This document shows, one piece after another, positions 1 to 5,987 of a DNA stretch of 12,592 bases (position 1 is the first letter of the stretch; each line of letters opens with the position of its first letter). Source of the DNA: Spirochaetaceae bacterium (GTDB taxonomy: Bacteria; Spirochaetota; Spirochaetia; Treponematales; Breznakiellaceae); assembly GCA_031256815.1 (NCBI GenBank), contig JAIRPU010000078.1:1-12592 (forward strand), in the 5' to 3' direction. A program made the translations under genes and the position numbers. The notes beneath the pieces are model-generated. The model made no database searches. It saw only the letters and a list, made by a program, of their open reading frames with translations, and was not told the DNA's origin.

Positions 1-236
1 ATGGTTTCTATTATCGTGGGGCCGGACTTAATGATAGACACCGTAATACCATTTTCAAATAAATATGGAATTATATGAAAGCCTGTAGTTCCGGCATAGC
101 GTAGCGAAAAAATTCAGGATGAAATTCACGTTCAACACGTTGCCCAACTATAACCCCGGAAGAACTAAAGGAGGTCGAACTGTTTTATGTTGAGTTGACT
201 GGTGTGTACATACGCATTATTTATGTGTCAGGCAGC
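1..236. other. Unassigned region with no clear gene
   Basis: No recognisable gene is visible. All three plus frames are interrupted between about positions 60 and 122: TAA at 60, TGA at 76, TAG at 102 and TGA at 120. Two stretches look weakly coding. Positions 3-59 read GFYYRGAGLNDRHRNTIFK and then stop. From 123 an open frame runs through TPEELKEVELFYVELTG into the hydrophobic peptide ending at 308. A strong Shine-Dalgarno-like AAAGGAGGT lies at 167-175. The only ATG just behind it, at 187, is followed by a stop after three codons. The region may be the decayed end of an upstream gene, or it may contain a frameshift. I cannot tell which. Confidence 0.35.
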
Positions 237-308
237 ATGATTATCGCGCTCTTTTTTGCCTGGTTTGCGGCTTTCGGGCTTATCAGTCATGAATTTATAT
301 GCTAGAAT
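237..308 (+). CDS. Possible small hydrophobic peptide, or tail of an upstream open frame
   Basis: An ATG at 237 opens a 23-codon frame encoding MIIALFFAWFAAFGLISHEF plus two more residues, almost entirely a membrane-spanning segment. The frame is open upstream to 123, so this could instead be the C-terminal helix of a longer protein starting at a GTG or TTG (for example 195, 204 or 225). Its stop at 306-308 lies inside the next gene, whose ATG is at 289, an overlap that would allow translational coupling. The Shine-Dalgarno match before 237 is weak (CAGG). No family is recognised and it may be spurious. Confidence 0.22.
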
Positions 309-1335
309 AAAATCCCTTATGAAGAACGAACAGTTTGATGTTAACTCTATTGCAAATTCAAAACCGGCGATAACAATGCGTCCGGTAACGTTTTTTGCGT
401 TTTGTGTCGCGCTAATTCTTTTTTCTACTTTAGTAGCCGTTGCTGTCTTTTTTTTGAATGTTCGCGGCGCTGAAGAAGTAATGGTTCCCGATGTGTATGG
501 AAAAGACATCATTGTTTCCCTTATGGAATTGCAGAGTAAAGAACTGGATGCCCGTATTCAGCTCCGTTATTCACAGCTTGAACGCGGCGGTATTATCGAA
601 CAAGACCCCGCTCCAGGAACAATTGTCAAGGCGGGACGCAAAATCCGCCTCGTCGTAAGTCAGGGAACAATGATTAGCAATGTGGGTAATTATGTTGGAC
701 GCAAGCTTGATGATGTGCGAAGTGAACTTGCGGCGCTTTTTGGCGCTTCAGAAACGCCTTTAATTTTTATAAAAACACCTGTTTTATATCAATATTCCAG
801 CAAACCGGTTGGAACAATACTTGAACAGGATCCGCTGCCTGGAACCGGTATTTCTTCTCAAACAGAGCTTAATCTTGTTGTAAGCCGCGGTGAAGAAGCG
901 CTAAGCGTGGAAATGCCAAATCTCAATGGAATGCCGCTTGAAGCCGCGCTTGAGGTAATAAGCAAATCCGGAATCCGCTGGCGTTTTAATACACAGCCCG
1001 CCGGCACAAACGAGAAAGCTATGACGGTTGCGGCACAGTCTCCGGCCGCCGGAGAACAAATTTCAGAAAACCGAATTGCGGAAATAACCATTACCGAAGC
1101 GCAAAAAAACGAGTTACAGGAAGGTGAAGTGTACGGTGTTTTCAGTTATACGTTAAGCGAAAATCCGTATCCCATGCAAACTTCTCTGGAAGCAATTCTT
1201 CCTGATGGCGAGCGCAAAACGCTTGTAAACGCCGGTCACTATGGCGGTGAATTTAACTGTCCTTACATTCTGCCAAAAGGGTCTGTGCTTGTGCTTTTTT
1301 TGCTAAAACGCGAGGTGTATCGTGAAAAAATATAA
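289..1335 (+). CDS. Membrane-anchored triple PASTA-domain protein, no kinase domain
   Basis: The product is 348 residues: a short cytoplasmic N-terminus, one transmembrane helix (about 32-56) and an extracytoplasmic part with three PASTA repeats. The repeats span about 62-125, 128-200 and 206-270. The first two carry the typical EQDPxPGT turn followed by a strand ending LVVSQG or LVVSRG; the third has the related QSPAAGEQ. A further 78 residues follow without a recognised domain. PASTA domains of Ser/Thr kinases and penicillin-binding proteins bind muropeptides, so a cell-wall role is likely. There is no kinase or transpeptidase domain here, so the protein may be a sensor, scaffold or partner of another enzyme. 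I chose the ATG at 289; a TTG at 256 adds 11 residues and an ATG at 319 removes 10, and none has a good Shine-Dalgarno. Confidence in the domain is high and in the start moderate. Confidence 0.85.
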   Translation: MNLYARIKSLMKNEQFDVNSIANSKPAITMRPVTFFAFCVALILFSTLVAVAVFFLNVRGAEEVMVPDVYGKDIIVSLMELQSKELDARIQLRYSQLERGGIIEQDPAPGTIVKAGRKIRLVVSQGTMISNVGNYVGRKLDDVRSELAALFGASETPLIFIKTPVLYQYSSKPVGTILEQDPLPGTGISSQTELNLVVSRGEEALSVEMPNLNGMPLEAALEVISKSGIRWRFNTQPAGTNEKAMTVAAQSPAAGEQISENRIAEITITEAQKNELQEGEVYGVFSYTLSENPYPMQTSLEAILPDGERKTLVNAGHYGGEFNCPYILPKGSVLVLFLLKREVYREKI

Positions 1336-1441
1336 GCCCTGTTTGCGAGGTTTTTATATAATAGTGCGCGTTCAAAATCTGTTTTTTGATTTAATTGAAA
1401 CCGGACTTAACCGTAATACTGGCCGCGTAAACCGCTCTTGA
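1322..1441 (+). CDS. Possible 39-residue small ORF between the PASTA and DUF1538 genes
   Basis: A GTG at 1322 lies inside the last codons of the PASTA gene, 6 nt behind a good GAGG(TG) Shine-Dalgarno at 1312-1317. The frame starts MKKYKPCLRGFYIIVRVQNL, ends TGLNRNTGRVNRS and stops at TGA 1439-1441. That stop overlaps an in-frame TTG (1438) of the DUF1538 reading frame, so both ends show the overlaps typical of coupled genes. The product is basic and resembles no family I know. Part of it (GLN..RNT) recurs in a frame at the very start of the window. It could be a small protein, a leader peptide or the remnant of a larger gene. Confidence 0.3.
   Translation: MKKYKPCLRGFYIIVRVQNLFFDLIETGLNRNTGRVNRS
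1357..1362 (+). promoter_or_regulatory. Candidate -10 box upstream of the DUF1538 gene
   Basis: A perfect TATAAT lies about 115 nt before the ATG of the DUF1538 gene, in the spacer after the PASTA stop. No convincing -35 hexamer is found 16-18 nt upstream. It could let the DUF1538/P-II/mtnA genes be transcribed independently of the PASTA gene, but an AT-rich spacer can contain this match by chance. Confidence 0.22.
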
Positions 1442-1476
1442 CCAATATAAAAACAAATAGGTATGTTAAAACAGAA

Positions 1477-3069
1477 ATGAATAAAATACTCTACGATAAA
1501 ATCATGGAAGCATTTGCTTCGGTATTACCTATTACAGCGATTGTGCTTGTAAGCAGCGTAATTTTGGTTCCTGTACCAGCCGGTACAATACTCATGTTTT
1601 TATTGGGAGCGGCGCTGCTTATAATCGGCATGGGTTTTTTTACAATGGGCGCAGATATGTCAATGATGCCGATAGGAGAAGGAATTGGCACGCAGCTTAT
1701 GCATTCCGGCCGCCCTGCGGACAGCTCTCACCCTGTCCGCCGTGTTATAAGCATGATTTTTTCACTTTTTGTAATTATTGTAATTTCGTTTGTTATTGGG
1801 CTTATAATTACGATAGCGGAACCGGATTTGCAGGTGCTTGCAAGGCAGGTTCCGCTTAACCTTGAAGGGCTTCCGCATTGGATTGAATCAAGCATGGTGC
1901 TTGTTATTACCGTTGGAATAGGCGTTGGGCTTTTTTTAACAGCGGCGGTGTTGCGCGTTGTATTTAAAATACCGCTTTCGATTTTACTTATAATCTTTTA
2001 TGCTATTACTTTTATTGTACTGTTTTGGACGCCGGAAAGTTTTATTCCAGTTGCCTTCGATTCAGGCGGCGTTACTACAGGGCCAATGACAGTTCCGTTC
2101 ATACTTGCGCTTGGAATAGGCGTTGCGTCTATACGCGGCGATAAAGGCTCGCAGGACGACAGCTTTGGGCTTGTATCGCTTTGCAGTATTGGTCCAATTC
2201 TTGCCGTTATAGCGCTTGGCATAATATTCAATCCTGAAACGCCGCCAGTTTCAATTAACGAAGCGCATTCACCAGAAACAACCCGTGCTATAGCAATGGA
2301 ATTTACAGGTGAATTTCCTCATTATGTACGCGATGTAGTTCAGGCGCTTGCGGCAATTGTTGTGTTTTTTTTGATTTTTCAATTTTTTACAAAAAGATAC
2401 AAAATAAAACAGGTTAAAAGAATTGGCGTTGGTTTTATTTATACATTTATAGGTCTTGTGGTGTTTTTAACCGGAGTTAACGTCGGTTTTATTCCGGTAG
2501 GGCAATTTTTGGGAGCGGAACTTGCCGCATCGCCTTTAAAGTGGCTTCTCGTACCTTTTGGAATGTTGGTTGGCTATTTTATCGTTGCTGCTGAACCGGC
2601 GGTTCATGTTTTAAATAAGCAGGTAGAGGCAATTTCTTCCGGGGCAATTCCGCAAAAAACAATGCTTACAGGGCTTGCGATTGGCATGGCCGCGGCTCTT
2701 GGTATTACAATGACGCGCATTCTTTTAAAAATAGATATTCTTTATATTTTAATACCTGGTTATGTTTTGGCAATAATATTAACGTTTTTAGTGCCAAAGA
2801 TTTTTGTGGGTATTGCATTCGATTCCGGCGGCGTTTGTTCAGGGCCAATGACGTCTACATTTTTGCTGCCCTTGGCAATGGGAGTATGTAAAGGGGCAGG
2901 CGGAGATATTATGAAGGACGCATTCGGCGTTGTGGCTCTTGTAGCAATGTCGCCGTTAATTGTAATTCAAATTATGGGACTCGTATACCGCATAAAAACG
3001 GCCAAGGCTAGGCCGCTTGATCATATTTTAACGGCGGAAGAAGCAGGAGAAATCATTATTTATGAATAA
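1477..3069 (+). CDS. DUF1538 family integral membrane protein, probable transporter
   Basis: The product is 530 residues with roughly a dozen hydrophobic segments, so it is a polytopic inner-membrane protein. It has a two-fold internal repeat: the signature AFDSGGVTTGPMT at about 193-205 recurs as AFDSGGVCSGPMT at about 447-459, each followed by a helix and then a DSFGLVSL or DAFGVVAL segment. This architecture and motif identify DUF1538, a family of unknown substrate. Inverted or direct duplication with a Gly-rich re-entrant motif is typical of secondary transporters and channels. The next gene, overlapping by 8 nt, encodes a P-II-like regulator, which suggests gating by nucleotide or metabolite state, as in AmtB-GlnK. 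I chose ATG 1477 because the following residues (MNKILYDKI..VLPITAIVL) look like the family's usual N-terminus. A TTG at 1438 adds 13 residues and overlaps the stop of the small ORF. Neither start has a clear Shine-Dalgarno. Confidence 0.85.
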   Translation: MNKILYDKIMEAFASVLPITAIVLVSSVILVPVPAGTILMFLLGAALLIIGMGFFTMGADMSMMPIGEGIGTQLMHSGRPADSSHPVRRVISMIFSLFVIIVISFVIGLIITIAEPDLQVLARQVPLNLEGLPHWIESSMVLVITVGIGVGLFLTAAVLRVVFKIPLSILLIIFYAITFIVLFWTPESFIPVAFDSGGVTTGPMTVPFILALGIGVASIRGDKGSQDDSFGLVSLCSIGPILAVIALGIIFNPETPPVSINEAHSPETTRAIAMEFTGEFPHYVRDVVQALAAIVVFFLIFQFFTKRYKIKQVKRIGVGFIYTFIGLVVFLTGVNVGFIPVGQFLGAELAASPLKWLLVPFGMLVGYFIVAAEPAVHVLNKQVEAISSGAIPQKTMLTGLAIGMAAALGITMTRILLKIDILYILIPGYVLAIILTFLVPKIFVGIAFDSGGVCSGPMTSTFLLPLAMGVCKGAGGDIMKDAFGVVALVAMSPLIVIQIMGLVYRIKTAKARPLDHILTAEEAGEIIIYE

Positions 3070-3790
3070 CGTACCCGTATTGCAGCTTGTCTTTCTTATT
3101 GTTGACTGGAATAAAATAAAAGAGATTAGCGCGATTTTCAATCATGTTAATGTCCGGTTTCATTTTGTCGCCAAAGGCGAAGGTACGGCAAACTCCGAAA
3201 TTCTCGATATGCTTGGCATAGGCAAAAGCGAAAAAGCGGTAGTGCTGTGTCTTGAACAAAAGAAAATGGTTCCGGCGCTGTTGGAATGTGTGCGTGAAAA
3301 AATGCGGCTTTATATGCCTGGCGCCGGTATAGGTTTTTCTATTCCCATTTCAGGCATAAACGCGCCAATTGTAAAAGTATTTAAAGAGAGCGTAGAAAAA
3401 AACATGGTTACGCTTGGTCTGAACAAAGAAGAAAATAAAATACAAACAGAAGGAGAGATTATGACAGATAAAACAGAACAGCCTAAGTGTGATTTGATTG
3501 TTGCAATACTTAATCAGGGTTATAGTGAAGAATTTATGAGTGTTGCGCGGAAAGCAGGCGCAGGCGGCGGTACTGTAATAAGCGCGCGCGGGTTAATGCA
3601 CCGAGGGCCTGTAAAATTTTTTGGAATTTCGGTACAGGACGAAAAAGAGATTATAATTATTCTTTCAAAAAGGGAAAAAATGCAGCCGATTATGGAAGCT
3701 GTAAGCGAATCATTTGGAATTACTTCCAAGGCGGAAGGGATTGTGTTTTCGCTGCCGGCGGAAAATATTACCGGAATTACACTGCGTTAA
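3062..3790 (+). CDS. Tandem P-II-like regulatory protein (two fused domains)
   Basis: The product has 242 residues and two P-II-like ferredoxin-fold domains in sequence. Domain 1 (about 6-103) carries GTANSEILDMLGIGKSEK in the T-loop position and ends MPGAGIGFSIPISGI. Domain 2 (about 144-239) carries GGTVISARGLMHRGP in the T-loop position and ends KAEGIVFSLPAENITGI, like the C-terminal IFVLPVEDV of classical GlnB/GlnK. Such proteins sense ATP/ADP and small metabolites at subunit clefts of a trimer and bind a partner, often a transporter. The ATG at 3062 overlaps the DUF1538 stop by 8 nt, and AGGAGA lies 11 nt upstream, so DUF1538 is the obvious partner. The T-loops lack the classical uridylylated Tyr context, so GlnD-type control is unlikely. 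The two domains are joined by a polar linker (about 121-143) that contains an internal start site, described separately. Confidence 0.82.
   Translation: MNNVPVLQLVFLIVDWNKIKEISAIFNHVNVRFHFVAKGEGTANSEILDMLGIGKSEKAVVLCLEQKKMVPALLECVREKMRLYMPGAGIGFSIPISGINAPIVKVFKESVEKNMVTLGLNKEENKIQTEGEIMTDKTEQPKCDLIVAILNQGYSEEFMSVARKAGAGGGTVISARGLMHRGPVKFFGISVQDEKEIIIILSKREKMQPIMEAVSESFGITSKAEGIVFSLPAENITGITLR
3449..3463 (+). promoter_or_regulatory. Internal ribosome binding site and ATG before the second P-II domain
   Basis: Inside the tandem P-II gene, AGAAGGAGAG is followed after 5 nt by ATG at 3461, in frame with the rest (Met134). It is the best Shine-Dalgarno and start combination in the whole plus-strand block, clearly better than that of the full-length start at 3062. 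Initiation here would give a 109-residue single-domain P-II protein (MTDKTEQPKCDLIVAIL..), the normal size for this family. Either both forms are made, or two formerly separate genes fused and kept the old signal. In the fused protein the signal is read as Glu-Gly-Glu-Ile. Confidence 0.6.
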
Positions 3791-3801
3791 AAGTTAATTT
3801 T

Positions 3802-4860
3802 ATGACAGATATTTTAAAAAACGAAACGGTCGCGTTTGACGAAGCAAAAAACGCGCTGGTTATAATTGACCAGACAAAGCTTCCTGGCAAAATCGAAATG
3901 CTTTCGCTTACAAAGCAGGAAGATATTCATAAGGCGATATATTTATTACAGGTGCGCGGAGCGCCTGCAATAGGGGTTGCCGCGGCAATAGGCGTTTATC
4001 TTGCAGCTCGTGAAATAAGCGCAACTGACTATAATTCTTTTTACATTCAATTTAAAAAGGCAAAAGACTATCTTGCTTCGGCGCGGCCAACGGCTGTAAA
4101 CCTTTTTTGGGCGCTTGACCGTATGGAACGCGTTGTGCTTGGTAATACCCAAAAAAATGTTGATGAAATAAAAAATCTGCTAAAAGATGAAGCGGTTAAA
4201 ATCCGCGAAGAGGATATTGCCGTTTGCCGCGCAATAGGCGAAAACGCGCTTTCTCTTATAAAAGATGGAGACGGTATTTTAACGCATTGCAACGCGGGGC
4301 AGCTTGCCACAGTTAAATATGGCACGGCGCTTTCGCCTGTTCATCTTGGGCACGAAAAAGGAATGAAATTCCGCGTTTTTTGTGACGAAACAAGGCCGCT
4401 TTTGCAGGGTGCAAGGCTTTCCGCGTTTGAGTTAGCCGCGCGTGGAGTAGATACTACTCTTATTTGTGATAATATGGCTTCACAGGTAATGAAGTCAGGC
4501 TGGATAAACGCCGTATTTGTGGGCTGCGACCGTGTTGCCGCCAATGGCGACGCTTGCAATAAAATCGGAACTTCTGGCGTTGCTATACTTGCAAATTATT
4601 ATAAAATCCCGTTTTATGTTTGCGCGCCAACTTCAACGATTGACACTGCCATTGAGTCTGGAGAGAGCATCCCAATAGAACAGCGTCCGGCGCATGAAAT
4701 TACCGAAATGTGGTATAAAGAACGAATGGCTCCGCCGGAAATAAAGGTGTTTAATCCGGCGTTTGATGTAACTCCAAACAGCCTTATTACGGCAATAATT
4801 ACAGAGCATGGAGTTTGCCGTCCGCCATTTAAGCAGACGCTAAAACAATGCCTTAAATGA
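3802..4860 (+). CDS. mtnA: S-methyl-5-thioribose-1-phosphate isomerase
   Basis: MtnA isomerises 5-methylthioribose-1-phosphate to 5-methylthioribulose-1-phosphate in salvage of methylthioadenosine. The 352-residue product is of normal length and has the family hallmarks: RGAPAIGVAAA (52-62), RPTAVNLFWA (95-104), THCNAG with the catalytic Cys163, DETRPLLQGARL (195-206), GCDRVAANGD with the catalytic Asp243, and NKIGT (253-257). It differs from the eIF2B-alpha-like relatives by keeping both catalytic residues. It begins 11 nt after the P-II stop without a clear Shine-Dalgarno, so it is probably co-transcribed and perhaps coupled. No other methionine-salvage gene (mtnK, mtnP, mtnB) lies in the window. 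Its position behind a P-II-regulated membrane protein may be functional or incidental. Identification is firm. Confidence 0.95.
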   Translation: MTDILKNETVAFDEAKNALVIIDQTKLPGKIEMLSLTKQEDIHKAIYLLQVRGAPAIGVAAAIGVYLAAREISATDYNSFYIQFKKAKDYLASARPTAVNLFWALDRMERVVLGNTQKNVDEIKNLLKDEAVKIREEDIAVCRAIGENALSLIKDGDGILTHCNAGQLATVKYGTALSPVHLGHEKGMKFRVFCDETRPLLQGARLSAFELAARGVDTTLICDNMASQVMKSGWINAVFVGCDRVAANGDACNKIGTSGVAILANYYKIPFYVCAPTSTIDTAIESGESIPIEQRPAHEITEMWYKERMAPPEIKVFNPAFDVTPNSLITAIITEHGVCRPPFKQTLKQCLK

Positions 4861-4876
4861 GTTTTTTGCGTCTGTT
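4832..4876. terminator. Hairpin across the mtnA stop, possible bidirectional terminator
   Basis: CAGACGC (4834-4840) pairs perfectly with GCGTCTG (4868-4874) and extends outward by a G-U and an A-U pair. Inside it, AAAAC (4842-4846) pairs with GTTTT (4861-4865), leaving a 14-nt loop that contains the mtnA stop. The structure sits just beyond the end of the convergent minus-strand dehydrogenase gene. No U-run follows the outer stem on either strand, so it is not a textbook intrinsic terminator. It may stop or stabilise both transcripts. Confidence 0.4.
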
Positions 4877-4883
4877 AAATGCG

Positions 4884-5891
4884 TTAAAGTATAACAGGTT
4901 TCCCCTCTTTAAAAGATTTTGCCGCGGCAATGGCGATTTCAACAGACTTTAGTCCGTCTACACCCGTTACCGGAGGCTCAGTGTTGTTGATTATTGCTTT
5001 AATAAAATCTTCCACTTCGGCAATAAAGGCGTTGTTATATCGCTCTAAAAAGAACCATGTTGGTTTTTCACAGAACACACCATCGGCGGTGCTTATTACA
5101 GAAGTATCGTTTAGGTCATTTCCAACAAGCACACAGCCTTTGTCGCAATGAACTTCGGTTCTCTGGTCGTAACCGTAATGCGCGGCGCGGCTGTTATCAA
5201 TAACTCCAAGCGCCCCATTTGCAAATTTCAGCATGATAAGCGCCGTATCTACATCGTTGTATTTTTTATAATCCTGGTCTATGTTTACCGCGCCGTAAGC
5301 CATAACTTCCGTAACTTCACTGCCGGCAAGGTAGCGCGCCATATCAAAATCGTGAATTGTCATATCAAAAAAAATACCGCCGGATGTGGCAATATAACTT
5401 AGAGGCGGCCCTTCCGGATCGCGTGATGTAATTTTTACAATGTGCGGCCTGCCAAGTTTTCCGGAAGCTACTGTATCGCGTACTTTTTTATGGTTATGGT
5501 CAAAACGGCGCACAAAACCTATTTGCAGTTTAACGCCTGCTTTTCTTACTGTTGCAAGCGCAGTGTTTATTTTTTCTATGTTTGTATGAATAGGCTTTTC
5601 ACAAAAAATATGCTTGCCTGTTTCCGCCGCTTTTATGATAAATTCAATATGCGTTTCTGTTGGTGAACAAATAAAAACCGCGTCGATAGATTTATCCGCA
5701 AAAATATCATCAGGATTTTTTGTGGTTTTTGATATACCGTTTTCAAGCGCCCAGGCTCTATGCTCGTCGTTTAAAAAAGTTTCCGCAAGGCAGGACACTT
5801 TTGCACCGGAAACAAAACTGTTAATGTTTCTGCCGTGAAGTTTACCAATTCGTCCGGCGCCAATAAGTCCTATGTTTAATTCTTTTGCCAT
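4884..5891 (-). CDS. iolG: Gfo/Idh/MocA family oxidoreductase, probable inositol 2-dehydrogenase
   Basis: The product is 335 residues: an N-terminal Rossmann fold with GLIGAGRIG (8-16), then the EKP motif (98-100) and a C-terminal alpha/beta domain with GGIFFDMTIHDFD (171-183). Lys99, Asp176 and His180 match the Lys-Asp-His catalytic set of myo-inositol dehydrogenase, and GFVRRFD (125-131) is also typical. The likely reaction is NAD+-dependent oxidation of myo-inositol to scyllo-inosose, in the cytosol. Substrate assignment within this family is always less certain than fold assignment, and no other iol gene is nearby. I start at ATG 5891 because GGAG lies 7 nt upstream of it. The in-frame ATG at 5903, which supplies part of that GGAG, has no Shine-Dalgarno of its own. 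It lies 96 nt downstream of rlmE on the same strand. Confidence 0.85.
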   Translation of the reverse strand: MAKELNIGLIGAGRIGKLHGRNINSFVSGAKVSCLAETFLNDEHRAWALENGISKTTKNPDDIFADKSIDAVFICSPTETHIEFIIKAAETGKHIFCEKPIHTNIEKINTALATVRKAGVKLQIGFVRRFDHNHKKVRDTVASGKLGRPHIVKITSRDPEGPPLSYIATSGGIFFDMTIHDFDMARYLAGSEVTEVMAYGAVNIDQDYKKYNDVDTALIMLKFANGALGVIDNSRAAHYGYDQRTEVHCDKGCVLVGNDLNDTSVISTADGVFCEKPTWFFLERYNNAFIAEVEDFIKAIINNTEPPVTGVDGLKSVEIAIAAAKSFKEGKPVIL

Positions 5892-5919
5892 ATATAACTC
5901 CATTTATCAGGTATTATTT

Positions 5920-5925
5920 ATTATA
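5920..5925 (-). promoter_or_regulatory. Candidate -10 box for the inositol dehydrogenase gene
   Basis: On the minus strand a perfect TATAAT lies 28 nt before the ATG at 5891, in the 96-nt gap after rlmE. A TTGAAA is present but only 10 nt upstream, too close to act as the -35, and the hexamer at 17 nt spacing is poor. The gap allows an independent promoter, but the evidence is limited to the -10. Confidence 0.3.
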
Positions 5926-5987
5926 ATGACTATTTTTTCAAGCCATAAAGAAAAATCAATGTTTAACTACAGGTATTCGCCATTTTT

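Noticed and set aside
256..288. TTG start at 256 extending the PASTA protein by 11 residues
   Set aside because: No Shine-Dalgarno, and the added residues precede a normal ATG at 289; the extension also lies inside the hydrophobic frame that ends at 308.
1039..1055. Short palindrome TCTCCGGC-C-GCCGGAGA in the PASTA gene
   Set aside because: Only 7 usable pairs around a 3-nt loop, and it encodes the expected SPAAGE turn of a PASTA repeat; probably codon chance.
5892..5903. Alternative ATG at 5903 for the inositol dehydrogenase
   Set aside because: Its first codons supply the GGAG that serves the ATG at 5891, it has no Shine-Dalgarno of its own, and the Rossmann motif is at the normal distance from 5891.
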